A stretch of 64,000 nt of DNA from Methanolobus chelungpuianus. Its GTDB lineage: Archaea > Halobacteriota > Methanosarcinia > Methanosarcinales > Methanosarcinaceae. The position numbers and the translations under genes are program-made. The notes beneath the pieces are model-generated. The model had not been told where the DNA came from. It made no database searches and saw only the letters and a program-made list of their open reading frames with translations. Each line of letters opens with the position of its first letter. Positions within the stretch are counted from its first letter, which is position 1. This document shows positions 42,487 to 51,660 of this stretch, piece after piece. The DNA lies in NCBI RefSeq assembly GCF_024500045.1, contig NZ_JTEO01000005.1, positions 1-64,000 of the forward strand, written 5' to 3'.

Positions 42487-44301
42487 TTACTTGCTATGGA
42501 TAACGATATTCCCTCCGGAAACAATCGTAGTAGGATTGGCACTATCGCTTTTGTCGGATGAACCTACCTGATTATCATAGATTACAGCATCGTTATTACT
42601 TCTATCCCATATCTTTATACGGAACGTGTCAACGCCCTTGTTGCCTCCATCGGTGGCTGTAAGCATGAAGCCATAATCTCCAGCGCCATTGATTGTACCA
42701 ATACCTTTGTAGGTAGCCTTACTTCCGGAAATTACCAGCCATTCATAGGAACTGCTCTGGAAGTTCAGATCACCTGCTTTGAACTGGAACTCTGTCTGCC
42801 CAGTAGGAACCTTAGCTCCTTTCTGGTACTTGGAAACAAAGCCGAAACTTGCTTTCCCTGCCAGGCTTTCATCTGCAGAATATGCACCTGCTGGGGACAT
42901 TATCCATCCTCCACCCGTTACAAATCCTGCACTTGGGTCGTAAACAACTACGTACTGATAGATCTCAACGCCTGAACCATTGTCATCATCTGTTACTGTG
43001 AGAGTAACCGTGTAGATGCCAGCGGCTGAATAAATGTGGCTGCCTGTAACAGGAGAAGCCACTGTGCCAAGAAGCATTGATGTTTCTGTCCCATCTCCCC
43101 ATGACCAGACCGCAGAATGAGTATCGTCAGTACCGGGATCGGTGAAGGTGGCATTCATCGTGACTGGAGTATTCATTTCCACCGGACCTATCGGACCTGT
43201 GATCAATGTGATTGCCGGAGCAACATTGTATATCGCTATAGTTGCGTTGTACTCAGAAACTCCTCCGTCTTTGTCCCTTATTTTACCCTTGACATTCACT
43301 ATACCATTATCTGCTGTTGGACAGGTGAATGAGTTACCTGCACTAAAATTTCCATATCCGGCCCCACAATCAAAAGCATACTCAAATCCAGCAGTGGTAT
43401 CAACGCTGGAAGGATCATACGGGTTTATCATAGAAAGCGTGAAGGAAGAGCCTTCATTTAACGGCCCGTTGTTCCCAAATGTAGCCGTTGGAGCAACGTT
43501 GTTCACAGTGAGAGAGAACGAAGTTGTTGTAACTCCCTCATTTCCATCATTTGCAGTAATAGTCACTGCCTGACCCTGGGTCGGTCCGTCTGTTGTATCA
43601 TATGACCAAGACCATGTTCCATCATTGTTGTCCCCAAGTTTAGTAACAGAGCCTACAGAAGCAGTTAATATGACATTGTCATCAGAGTCTTGATCAGACC
43701 ATGTTCCTGTGTTGAATGCGGTTTGTCCTTCATCAACGATAACTGAGTTACAGTCTGCTGCAACTGAGGGTATTGAATTTGTTACACTTGTGGCCTCGAT
43801 TACCCGAATAGTTAGATAGTCCCCAGTAGTATCCCCCAGTTTTCCTCCTGATCCGCTAGGATTATTAAATGTAGCAGCAATCCGGATTACATAATCGCCA
43901 GGTTCTGCAGTCAGGGATGCAGAAGCAGTTGCTGGGACTTCATAAGCAGCAGGCGCGCCGTTCCATGTCACTAAATAGTTAGAACCTCCAACTAAAGTGC
44001 TGCTCGCGTAAAAGTCATAGTAAGAACTTGGAGTACTTGAAGAATCACTGGTACCGGTTACAGAATAAACGGTATTGATGGCCGCCCTATTTGGATTAGA
44101 ACTAGTGAAGCTTCCACTAATAGATCCCTCTGCGGTAAGATTTATCGTAAAGTTCACGGTCTCCCCCTGCTGGACTTCAATTACTGCATGCTGACTGTTG
44201 GAAACTACCTCGACAGAGACAAGCTCTGCAGCCAATGCGACTGGCACCATCACCTGTGCTAGCATCATAAATACTATTGCAAGTACCAATAGATTTCTCA
44301 T
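42487..44301 (-). CDS. secreted PKD-domain surface protein
   Basis: A 604-aa exported protein with signal peptide MRNLLVLAIVFMMLAQVMVPVALAA. Then come several beta-sandwich domains: an N-terminal archaellin-like part, Ig-like repeats (VAADCNSVIVDEGQTAFNTG; NVAPTATFGNNGPLNEGSSF), and one clear PKD domain near residues 385-480 (TFTDPGTDDTHSAVWSWGDGT). The C-terminal 130 residues (FVTGGGWIMSPAGAY...) are the post-PKD beta domain often found at the end of such proteins. No anchor is seen. Surface adhesion or envelope structure is likely. Confidence 0.88.
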   Translation of the reverse strand: MRNLLVLAIVFMMLAQVMVPVALAAELVSVEVVSNSQHAVIEVQQGETVNFTINLTAEGSISGSFTSSNPNRAAINTVYSVTGTSDSSSTPSSYYDFYASSTLVGGSNYLVTWNGAPAAYEVPATASASLTAEPGDYVIRIAATFNNPSGSGGKLGDTTGDYLTIRVIEATSVTNSIPSVAADCNSVIVDEGQTAFNTGTWSDQDSDDNVILTASVGSVTKLGDNNDGTWSWSYDTTDGPTQGQAVTITANDGNEGVTTTSFSLTVNNVAPTATFGNNGPLNEGSSFTLSMINPYDPSSVDTTAGFEYAFDCGAGYGNFSAGNSFTCPTADNGIVNVKGKIRDKDGGVSEYNATIAIYNVAPAITLITGPIGPVEMNTPVTMNATFTDPGTDDTHSAVWSWGDGTETSMLLGTVASPVTGSHIYSAAGIYTVTLTVTDDDNGSGVEIYQYVVVYDPSAGFVTGGGWIMSPAGAYSADESLAGKASFGFVSKYQKGAKVPTGQTEFQFKAGDLNFQSSSYEWLVISGSKATYKGIGTINGAGDYGFMLTATDGGNKGVDTFRIKIWDRSNNDAVIYDNQVGSSDKSDSANPTTIVSGGNIVIHSK

Positions 44302-44711
44302 ATCATCACCTTTTTGTTTATTTTGCTGAAATCGTTACTCATAACCTGCAAGAGAAATGAAGACCTTAATATCAATTTGTCATTCTTGATCCTAATAGCC
44401 ATATCATCGACAGTTCATTGATAGTGCAAGAAGTGTCGTGCTTAACAGCAATGTTATCTGGCAAGGACATTTCCCTTACTTTATGATTATTTGCCATGTC
44501 ACTTTTGAAAGTGAACAGATGTAGTGTGTAAGTTTCCTATATTTATATATTACTTATGAAATAAAAATGAGTATAATTATGATGATGACTTTTTAATTGG
44601 CTTCGAAACGGTATGAAACTCGATCGTGGGAAGAACGAGCAAAATACAGCAGCATGAGTACCTGATTAGGCCAGATAAAAGCATGGTTTATTTATTCACT
44701 CCTTCCGGAGA

Positions 44712-44837
44712 CTACTTTTTCTTTTCAGGATCACCGAAATAAATGATCAGCTCCGAGGAAAGCATGGCAACTTTTTTACTGATGAAGGCGGCGCAGATGG
44801 CTCTGTTGAGCCGGTCCTCAGAGATACGGGTTTCCAT
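44712..44837 (-). CDS. small protein downstream of the mscS-like gene
   Basis: A 41-aa frame, METRISEDRLNRAICAAFISKKVAMLSSELIIYFGDPEKKK, whose ATG follows AGAGGACTAT, only 15 bp after the stop of the frameshifted MscS gene. The amphipathic helical composition with a Lys tail looks protein-like. Unknown function. The neighbouring gap 44302-44711 shows no other gene. Confidence 0.45.
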   Translation of the reverse strand: METRISEDRLNRAICAAFISKKVAMLSSELIIYFGDPEKKK

Positions 44838-44852
44838 ATAGTCCTCTATCCG

Positions 44853-45685
44853 TCACCTGACATTGAGTTTCACCCCATGATCCGTAAATTGGAGAAGTAA
44901 TACCTGCACTGGCCTTTCATGCATAACCCACGTCTCGCTTCCAAGAGCGTCCTTGATGAGACCTTTTATATAATCAATATCCGGCCCATAGGAAACTACC
45001 ATGTCGGTCCCTATGCGGAAGATCTTTTCAGGAATCGAGTAATTTATGACGGGACCTGTACCGCTAATGGAATTAGGGATTGCTACAAGATGATTGTCCA
45101 CTATCAGGATGCGCGTTGACCGCCAGCCTATTTCAATAGCGCCTCCCCACATATCAAGTTGCTCGGCACGAATGCGGCCCCCTATGCAAAATCGACGGTC
45201 TATTAGAAGTGCTCCACCGAGAATTATATTTATGAGGGTGGTTTGGGCGGCCAGTCCCACAATAATGTTTCCGACCCCAGTGCAGCAAGCATAGTGTTCA
45301 ATATGGCCCCTATGATATCGAAGTAGTCGAGAAGTATAATGACAGCAAAAATAGACATCAATGGTCCAGCATAAAAGAAAAAAATAGTTAACGGCCTGTA
45401 TGCTGCTACCTACGCACCTCATGAAATCTCTTATTGCTTCTATGCCACGGAAAACAATAAGCATTGTACGGAAGCTCTCAAAAAGATGAAAAAACCTGTC
45501 GTCAAGCTCCATCCTTGTCCTCTCATCCTCTGCCAGAGAAAGCGCTTCATTGCTAACCTGACCACAATTATAGTACTTACTGTAAGTGCTATAATTACAG
45601 CGGCTCCTATGAGAATATTACCGGCAGCCAGGATAGTATCAGTTGTTATCATCAGATATTTCCTCTCTTCTTTTGAAATATCCAT
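44853..45685 (-). pseudogene. MscS-family mechanosensitive channel with three frameshifts
   Basis: Joined across frames it reads MDISKEERKY...IIVVRLAMKRF, then SLAEDERTRMELDDRFFHLFESFRTMLIVFRGIEA, then VAAYRPLTIFFFYAGPLMSIFAVIILLDYFDIIGAILNTMLAALG, then VGNIIVGLAAQTTLINIILGGALLIDRRF...ARVPNSISG-type MscS core and a C-terminal domain (PDIDYIKGLIKDALG). Breaks lie near 45535 (one T missing in TTT), 45415 (one G too many) and 45270 (one G missing in GGGG). With these corrected the protein is 277 aa, a normal small MscS. A decayed gene or poor sequence quality are both possible. Confidence 0.7.
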
Positions 45686-46149
45686 TTGACGTTTTCAATA
45701 AGCTTTTCGCCTATCCCCGACATTTGCCACCCCGAAGGTCGCCTGGATGCACCATATCCGGATACCCTGATTAATAAGCACTTAAAGGGCTTACTTCAAC
45801 ATGAACAGACAGCTTGCGCCCGGTTAGACATCCTGAAAGGCCGATGAAGCAGAACCTTTCAATGGATGCTGATCTTCGTTCCAGTAAATGCAGCAAGAGA
45901 TTTGCTATATCCAGGTACTTGTTCTGAAATAAAGATAAATCTTAGGAAACTATAGAAAGCGAATAATGTCATGCTATTACAATGAGTGTCCCTATATAGC
46001 TGATTTTGAAGGCGGATTTGAGAGCCTGACAGTGCAGGTATAGAAATAAGATGAACTATCAGTTGCTTCAAGAACCTTAAGGAACCGTTCAGGCAATCAT
46101 TAGATAAGGAAGCCCTTTAAAAATATGAGTTTCTCTGTACAGCAATCTG

Positions 46150-46278
46150 ATTCAAGGAAAAGTGAGGCACCCGGAAACCACCACGCTTTAGGGTGCCTCC
46201 TTCCTGACGAATCCGAGATGTTCCCCAACATCTCTATCATTCCACTCCCTTGCGGTTCATTTCCCCACGACCCGCATT
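46150..46278 (-). ncRNA. candidate structured RNA, copy B
   Basis: A TATA box (GTTATATAAATAC on the minus strand, 46293-46304) lies about 25 bp before ATGCGGGTCGTGGGG. Then come a perfect hairpin GAGATGTT-GGGG-AACATCTC (46215-46234) and a second stem AGGCACCC (46191-46198 on the minus strand) with GGGTGCCT (46165-46172), whose loop is TAAAGCGTGGTGGTTTCC, followed by CACTTTTCCTTG. The loop word AAAGCGTGGTGGTTT recurs in copy C (5466) and the 5' start and first hairpin recur in copy A (10559). No reading frame longer than a few codons is inside. Confidence 0.55.
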
Positions 46279-46292
46279 ACCTAGTAAGTCCT

Positions 46293-46304
46293 GTATTTAT
46301 ATAA
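46293..46304 (-). promoter_or_regulatory. TATA box of candidate RNA copy B
   Basis: The minus strand reads GTTATATAAATAC, an excellent archaeal TATA element with the usual distance of about 25 bp to the start of the conserved RNA. The remaining intergenic stretch 45686-46503 has no gene that I can support. Confidence 0.55.
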
Positions 46305-46503
46305 CCTAAACTCTTCTTAATCAGAGGAGCGATACGATTTTCTCTCATGAAGAAATGTTTTAATGGCTCCCTAATTTCAGGAAGGGAACAAAAATAGATA
46401 ATACGTATAAGATTATATCACAGGTATAATGTTTAAGGTTATCGGGATGCAGTCACCCGGCACATATGGTAACTGTTCCCGACGGTTCATTTCCGACAGG
46501 AGC

Positions 46504-46767
46504 TCAATTCCCCAATGTCGAGAGTAAAATCTCCGCTTCATTTTTTGAAAGGAAGACACCTTCCTTGTCATCGCCAATGTGAACTCCCGAATCAGTGAAA
46601 GTCATATTGATAAAACCGAATGTCGACATTGTACCGAGCGTGTTATCAGAGCCAATGCCTTCAAGTTCCATAATGAAAATAGAAAGATAATTGCTCGGAA
46701 CAAATATTGCGTCACCACTGTTGTCTATAAGAACGATACCGTTATTACTAACTGAAAAGCTGCTCAT
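46504..46767 (-). CDS. small protein of unknown function
   Basis: An 87-aa protein, MSSFSVSNNGIVLIDNSGDAIFVPSNYLSIFIMELEGIGSDNTLGTMSTFGFINMTFTDSGVHIGDDKEGVFLSKNEAEILLSTLGN. The alternating beta pattern with a final helix suggests a single compact domain. The start codon is preceded by GGAGAATTAG, a fair ribosome site. No family is recognised. Confidence 0.65.
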   Translation of the reverse strand: MSSFSVSNNGIVLIDNSGDAIFVPSNYLSIFIMELEGIGSDNTLGTMSTFGFINMTFTDSGVHIGDDKEGVFLSKNEAEILLSTLGN

Positions 46768-46890
46768 TCTAATTCTCCGTTTTTTAATAGGTCTGGTAGC
46801 TTGTGTCCAGACTTTAAATTATAGGGTTTTCCTTAGATAAAAAGCCCGATGTTGGAATATAGTTCAACAGTTGCCAGGGAAAGAGATGTT

Positions 46891-47097
46891 TTATGTAGCA
46901 TGTGCCATTAAGAAGAAGGACAGCAAGACCAAAACGGACATCACTGCCAAAATATTGATGTAAGTTTTAATCCCTGGGCAGCAGATAAGCATTGAATGCT
47001 TTAACACTGCAGCAAGCCCGGAGATAAACGCAGCATAAGGAAGTAACTCATTTTTGTATATGTCCTGCTGTCTTTTTCTTAAGCACCAGGCCCTCAT
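46891..47097 (-). CDS. doubtful small membrane protein frame
   Basis: A 68-aa frame ending in a strong hydrophobic helix (INILAVMSVLVLLSFFLMAHAT), but its first 17 codons overlap the end of the upstream gene in another frame, and no start codon with a ribosome site lies after that gene's stop. It may be real with an unusual start, or chance. Confidence 0.25.
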   Translation of the reverse strand: MRAWCLRKRQQDIYKNELLPYAAFISGLAAVLKHSMLICCPGIKTYINILAVMSVLVLLSFFLMAHAT

Positions 47098-47404
47098 AGA
47101 CCAATTGTATCAAAATGACCACCACAACGAAGAACACTCCGCCCAGGATCACAGCCACTATCTTGTACAGAAGCGAGTCTGAAAAGAATATCCAGTGCAC
47201 TGCTGCAAGCCAGAGTGTAATGAGCGCTGCAACCATCATGCTTACCAGAAAGACTGAAACGGATCCCTCTGTCATGTATGCGACGTAGGAAAATGCAAAG
47301 AAAACAGCGAGTAATCCCCAAACATAGATCCAGTACCTGGCTGGCATTCTTTTGTCATGCTCCAAAATTGTTCCTCCTGTCTGACAGCCTGAGCCATCTG
47401 TCAT
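47048..47404 (-). CDS. membrane protein of unknown function, three helices
   Basis: A 118-aa protein with three hydrophobic helices (WIYVWGLLAVFFAFSYVAYM; SVSVFLVSMMVAALITLWLAAV; LYKIVAVILGGVFFVVVVILIQLVYEG) and a Lys-rich C-terminus facing the cytoplasm. The second candidate start, MPARYW, would be 20 residues later. No known family. Promoter-like TATATATTATTAG lies just upstream (47409-47422). Confidence 0.65.
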   Translation of the reverse strand: MTDGSGCQTGGTILEHDKRMPARYWIYVWGLLAVFFAFSYVAYMTEGSVSVFLVSMMVAALITLWLAAVHWIFFSDSLLYKIVAVILGGVFFVVVVILIQLVYEGLVLKKKTAGHIQK

Positions 47405-47644
47405 ATATCTGTATATATTATTAGCAGGATGTCAAAACATATATACATTACCATAAATAGTCATGTTTTAATCTTTTTAGGCTAGAATTACCATATATTC
47501 TCAAATACAGTAGTAGAATACAGATTCCGGCTTCGATGAAGTATTCGGATAACTGAATAAAAGAATACTTATATAATGTGGACTTGTATTAAACAGACAG
47601 GCAAACAGGACCGGTATTAGCTGTTCTCAAAAAGGGATACATGT

Positions 47645-48418
47645 ATGAATGTTAGAAGCATGGTTGACTGGAATGTTTTCTGGTCCTTGTTCATGGTTGC
47701 AGAGCTATCGATGCTTGCAGCCCTCCCATATGCAGTATCTGTGTCAGGGGATGCTATCCAGGAATTTGGCGGTTCCTTTCCTACTGTCCTGGCGACTCAG
47801 ATCGCTCAGGGGACAGCGTTTTTACTATTGTCCCTGTTCACAGGCATTTTCCTGGGGAAAAAGGTAGGCCTGAAGGCAACATTACTTGAATCACTATTTG
47901 AGGGAAGGGGTTTACCTGAAGGTTTTAACTCTTCCCTGAAACTATCTATCCTTCTTGGCCTGCTGGTGGGCACCCTGATCTTTGCAACCGACCGACTTGT
48001 TTTCTCGATGTTTACCGAGCCCCTGACCGTACTGCTCTCATCACCCCCGATAGAACAGAGGATATTGTACTCATTCTATGCAGGTATAGTGGAGGAGATA
48101 ATTCTGCGGTTCTTCCTTGTGACCCTTCTGGTATGGATCTCATGGAAGATCAAGAAAAATCCTGACGGATCTCCCACAACCACAGGTTTCTGGCTTTCCA
48201 TACTTCTGGTCAGCACCATTTATGGCTTTGGCTACTTTTTGTCCTTAACTTCAGTGACAGACTACAATGCGATACTTCCCATTGCTATCATTGCCCTGGG
48301 AATAATATCAGGAAGCGTTTTCGGGTGGCTTTACTGGAAAAAGGGTCTTGAGGCTGCGATAATTGCCAACCTGAGCGCCAGCCTTATGGTATTCGTGATC
48401 CTTGGTTCTCTTTTCTGA
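47645..48418 (+). CDS. CPBP-like (CAAX/Abi) intramembrane protein, partly degenerate motif
   Basis: A 257-aa protein with about seven or eight membrane helices. The first CPBP motif EExxxR is present (YAGIVEEIILRFFLVTLLVW), placing it in the CAAX-protease/Abi superfamily. The usual second motif FxxxH appears as STIYGFGYFLS without His, and the third (HxxxN) as AAIIANLSAS, also without His. It may therefore be an inactive relative or use other ligands. It precedes the second Msr-like regulator gene. Confidence 0.75.
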   Translation: MNVRSMVDWNVFWSLFMVAELSMLAALPYAVSVSGDAIQEFGGSFPTVLATQIAQGTAFLLLSLFTGIFLGKKVGLKATLLESLFEGRGLPEGFNSSLKLSILLGLLVGTLIFATDRLVFSMFTEPLTVLLSSPPIEQRILYSFYAGIVEEIILRFFLVTLLVWISWKIKKNPDGSPTTTGFWLSILLVSTIYGFGYFLSLTSVTDYNAILPIAIIALGIISGSVFGWLYWKKGLEAAIIANLSASLMVFVILGSLF

Positions 48419-48668
48419 ACTCCCGGCATTGACAGCCATTGACCGCCGACCAGGATCCGGATTGCCAGACAGAACTGATCCGGCCGGATAACTGAACCTT
48501 CGATTCCAGGATAGCTCCGCCCTGAACCAAGAATACTGTGAGGCTCTATTTTTCATTGACAGAGGTGGCAATTCACACCACTTTAAAAAAATAAGTTATT
48601 ATACTAAAACACCATTTCTTTTAAATAAGCAGTTTACATAAACTTTACTACAGGTTACCGGGGGCATA

Positions 48669-49460
48669 ATGGTAGTAAAAAAGCCATTATTGGACATAGT
48701 ATTTGCATCTCATAAAAGAAAAGGTGTGCTTCTTTTATTGAGGGACGAGCCGAGGAAAATAGATAGCATCATGGAGCAGCTCGACACAAGCAGGCAGGCA
48801 TTGCTTCCACAGATCAGGATCCTGGAAGACCACCATCTTGTGACACATAATAAAGATACATATGAATTGACAGAGATCGGTAAACTGATAGTCGATGAAA
48901 TGAACCCCTTGTTAGATACCCTTGAAGTGTTCAATGTCAATCCTGATTACTGGGGATCCCATAATATAGAGTTCATTCCATCTCATCTACTTAACAGGAT
49001 AAATGAACTGGGAAAATGCGACCTGATAAAGCCGGCGATCACAGACATATACGAGTTCAATCCCCAGTTCTATGAGCACTCAAAATTATCCCGGTCCGTA
49101 TGCAGGGTCAGCACCTTCTTCCACCCGATGTACTCTAAACTATATCCTGAACTGATGGAGCTTGGAGTTAAGATATACTTAGTGCTCTCGCAGGAGGTCC
49201 TTGACAGGTTACAGGACAAACCGGATCCTGCTTTTGCTAAACTCCTTGACAATGAGCTGTTTAATCTCTACCTGTGTCCAAAAAAAATAGATGTGCTCAC
49301 ATTTGCATATAATGACTACTATTTTCTCATGAACCTGCTCAGGAGTGATGGGGATACGGACAGTCAGCATATCCTGTGTTCGAACCCGTCTGCAATTGAA
49401 TGGGGTAAAGAGCTTTTCCAGTACTACCTCAAAGACTCAATACCGGTGACCCGGATATGA
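48669..49460 (+). CDS. Msr/FilR1-type winged-helix regulator (paralogue 2)
   Basis: A 263-aa paralogue of the 41589 protein: KKPLLDIVFASHKRKGVLLLLRDEPRKIDSIMEQLDTSRQALLPQIRILEDHHLV winged helix, followed by the DUF1724 effector domain (FIPSHLLNRINELGKCDL, FHPMYSKLYPELMELGVKIYLVLSQEV, WGKELFQYYLKDSIPVT). ATG at 48669 has GGGG 6 bp before it. It belongs to the class of methyltransferase-operon regulators. The effector is unknown. Confidence 0.9.
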   Translation: MVVKKPLLDIVFASHKRKGVLLLLRDEPRKIDSIMEQLDTSRQALLPQIRILEDHHLVTHNKDTYELTEIGKLIVDEMNPLLDTLEVFNVNPDYWGSHNIEFIPSHLLNRINELGKCDLIKPAITDIYEFNPQFYEHSKLSRSVCRVSTFFHPMYSKLYPELMELGVKIYLVLSQEVLDRLQDKPDPAFAKLLDNELFNLYLCPKKIDVLTFAYNDYYFLMNLLRSDGDTDSQHILCSNPSAIEWGKELFQYYLKDSIPVTRI

Positions 49461-49543
49461 TACTTTACCTGATGATAAAGGATAAACCGGATTCCGTATT
49501 GTTTCCTGCTGTAAAGATCAGAGGGATGCACGAGATTTGCAGT

Positions 49544-50500
49544 TCAACCCCTGTATATGATGAACAATGTATAGGCTGCATAGATCACCAGTAAGATAGA
49601 TGCTTCCCATCGTTCCAGTTTGTGCTTCTCTCCGCTGAACATAAAGATAAAACATAGTACTGTAGCTAATGTCAGGACCAGCAGGTCGGTATTTATGACA
49701 GCAGGTACTGCCAGCGGGGAGATCGTTGCAGAGATTCCCATAATGAAAAAGATATTGAATATGTTTGAACCGAGTATGTTCCCCATAGAAAGATCCATCT
49801 CTTTTTTAAGTGCGGCTGCAACCGATGTGACCAGCTCGGGAAGAGATGTCCCTATAGCAACTATGGTAGAGGATATCAGAAGCTCACTTATCCCTACTTG
49901 TCTTGCAACGGATACTGCGCCATCTACGGTCAGCCTTCCTCCGATGATCAACGCAGCCAGTCCACCGATAAGCATTAGTGAGATCTTTGTGCTGGAATAG
50001 TTCCCAGTACTGTCAGATGAATTAGTTTTATTGCTTCTGATCGATTCGAACAGGTAATAGACAAAGATCAAAAAGAAGAACAGCAACACTATCCCGTCTG
50101 TTCTTGTCAGCAGATTCACTGTGTCGTTGGCCAGCAGGATTTTGTTTGACATGGTTGCCAGAACAAGGACAGCAAGTAAGGCAAAAGGTATCTCTTTCCA
50201 GACTACAGATCTTTTCACGATCATGGGGCTTATCAAACCTGTCAGGCCAAGAATGAGCATGATATTGATTATATTACTTCCCACAATGTTACCAAATGCA
50301 ACATTACTGTTTCCCTGAATGGAAGCAAATACGTTAACTATTAGTTCGGGCATGGAAGTCCCGAAAGCTACCACAGTCAATCCGATAACCAGAGGCGATA
50401 CTCCTAACTGTTTAGCCAGGGATGATGCTCCTTCAACGAACCAGTTTGCTCCCTTGTACAGGAATACAAGACCCAGCAAAATGAACAAGTAATCGATCAT
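49544..50500 (-). CDS. CaCA-family cation exchanger
   Basis: A 318-aa membrane protein with about ten helices in two inverted halves. The two alpha repeats are clear: VVAFGTSMPELIVNVFAS...GNIVGSNIINIMLILGL and IVAIGTSLPELVTSVAAA...GNILGSNIFNIFFIMG. It exchanges calcium (or another cation) for sodium or protons. ATG at 50500 (MIDYLFILLGLVFLYKGANWFVEG) matches family starts; a longer frame to 50545 is possible. The 50501-50845 gap upstream contains GTTAACGGTGTTAAC (near 50746-50760) and a TATA-like ACATATAATG, probably its promoter. Confidence 0.92.
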   Translation of the reverse strand: MIDYLFILLGLVFLYKGANWFVEGASSLAKQLGVSPLVIGLTVVAFGTSMPELIVNVFASIQGNSNVAFGNIVGSNIINIMLILGLTGLISPMIVKRSVVWKEIPFALLAVLVLATMSNKILLANDTVNLLTRTDGIVLLFFFLIFVYYLFESIRSNKTNSSDSTGNYSSTKISLMLIGGLAALIIGGRLTVDGAVSVARQVGISELLISSTIVAIGTSLPELVTSVAAALKKEMDLSMGNILGSNIFNIFFIMGISATISPLAVPAVINTDLLVLTLATVLCFIFMFSGEKHKLERWEASILLVIYAAYTLFIIYRG

Positions 50501-50845
50501 GATCTCACTTATTATTGATCCAATCGCTATAAACCCAGCGAGCACTCTGCGAAAGTTAAGTGTAATGTTATAGATCGCCCGCAGGAAGGATCATAATGAA
50601 TGGGCCCTTAAGATGAATTTATGAGCCTGCCGATGGAAGAGCAGAACATACTTTGGGTATAGGGAGTTTTAGTTGAGGTGCGTGTCATTGGGAGTGGGGT
50701 GTTGGGGGTGGTAAAAGAAGGCACACACCTCTATAATAAGGGGTTAACGGTGTTAACACATATAATGTTAATCGGAACAAACATTTTAGAGATATAGATC
50801 AATCCAGGGGAACGGGATTTACTTGTTCTTCCTGGAGATATATAT

Positions 50846-51448
50846 CTACAGGGTCTTATTGTCCCGGTTGATGATCATATCAACAAAATCACCAATTGTA
50901 TGTACTCCGGAGCCTGCACAGTGCTCAAATACCTTTACATCAGGGTTCACTTCAAATATTTTGCTCAATACCGCTATTGGTTTTTTATCAGCAGGACAGG
51001 CACCTGCGACTATGATCTCTGACTCCAGTATAAGGGTCTTAACTATCTTCGGGATCATCGTCCCATCAATCCGGGGCATATTCACATCGAGCATACAGAT
51101 AACGGGTGCAAAGGACAGATCTTTGAACCCGGAACTTACAATGGCCTTCTTTACGTTGCCGGGTGGCAGACTGAATGGGACCTCGACCAAGAGATGGTCA
51201 AAAGGGGACTGCCTGCCTATTTCCGGGAGTTCAGCCACCAGATCGTTTACAAAAGTACAGGGAATGTTCCTCATCTCTTTAACTATGATAGCCGGGTCAA
51301 TTTTAAGGGTTGTTCTCTCATTATTTCCACTACTCTCGATAACGAGTGCACATACATTTTTACTTCTTGCGATTAGTTCATTCCCGACTGAGAAAACAAG
51401 ATCCTTTTTTTCTGAACCTGCAAATCCTCCTATCAAAACAATTTGCAT
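50846..51448 (-). CDS. CobW/COG0523-like protein with degenerate P-loop
   Basis: A 200-aa protein, MQIVLIGGFAGSEKKDLVFSVGNELI. The layout is that of G3E GTPases (CobW, HypB, UreG): N-terminal GGF-x-GS loop, then VKEMRNIPCTFVNDLVAELPEI where family members have the metal-binding CxCC, then DHLLVEVPFSLPPGNVKKAI and VICMLDVNMP. But the Walker A GSGKTT is replaced by GSEKKD and the CICC is reduced to one Cys. It is shorter than CobW and has probably lost GTP and metal binding. It stands alone; the partner metalloenzyme is unknown. Confidence 0.7.
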   Translation of the reverse strand: MQIVLIGGFAGSEKKDLVFSVGNELIARSKNVCALVIESSGNNERTTLKIDPAIIVKEMRNIPCTFVNDLVAELPEIGRQSPFDHLLVEVPFSLPPGNVKKAIVSSGFKDLSFAPVICMLDVNMPRIDGTMIPKIVKTLILESEIIVAGACPADKKPIAVLSKIFEVNPDVKVFEHCAGSGVHTIGDFVDMIINRDNKTL

Positions 51449-51534
51449 GAAATTCTCCTCAATCAGACTGGTCAGGCATCATTTATAAGATTATCACAAT
51501 CACTTCATCACACTCAATTTAACATAATCACTCT

Positions 51535-51660
51535 ATGATGAGCACTTCAAATTCAGGAGCAGTAAAATCCAGATGTTGGCTTTGTCAGCAGTTCCTGGAA
51601 CAGGGCTGGAACAAGAGACACAGTCCTTGTACCCTGGAAACTCCGTACAGAGAGGGTTGA
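51535..51660 (+). CDS. possible 41-aa Cys-containing peptide
   Basis: The frame MMSTSNSGAVKSRCWLCQQFLEQGWNKRHSPCTLETPYREG has a CxxC and a third Cys, as in tiny zinc knuckles. There is no ribosome site before the ATG, so it would need a leaderless transcript. Low confidence. The remaining gap 51449-51875 is otherwise empty apart from promoter-like AT-rich DNA before the RavA-like gene. Confidence 0.25.
   Translation: MMSTSNSGAVKSRCWLCQQFLEQGWNKRHSPCTLETPYREG

Noticed and set aside
45859-46071. 70-aa minus-strand frame
   Set aside because: Composition unlike coding DNA and no ribosome site.
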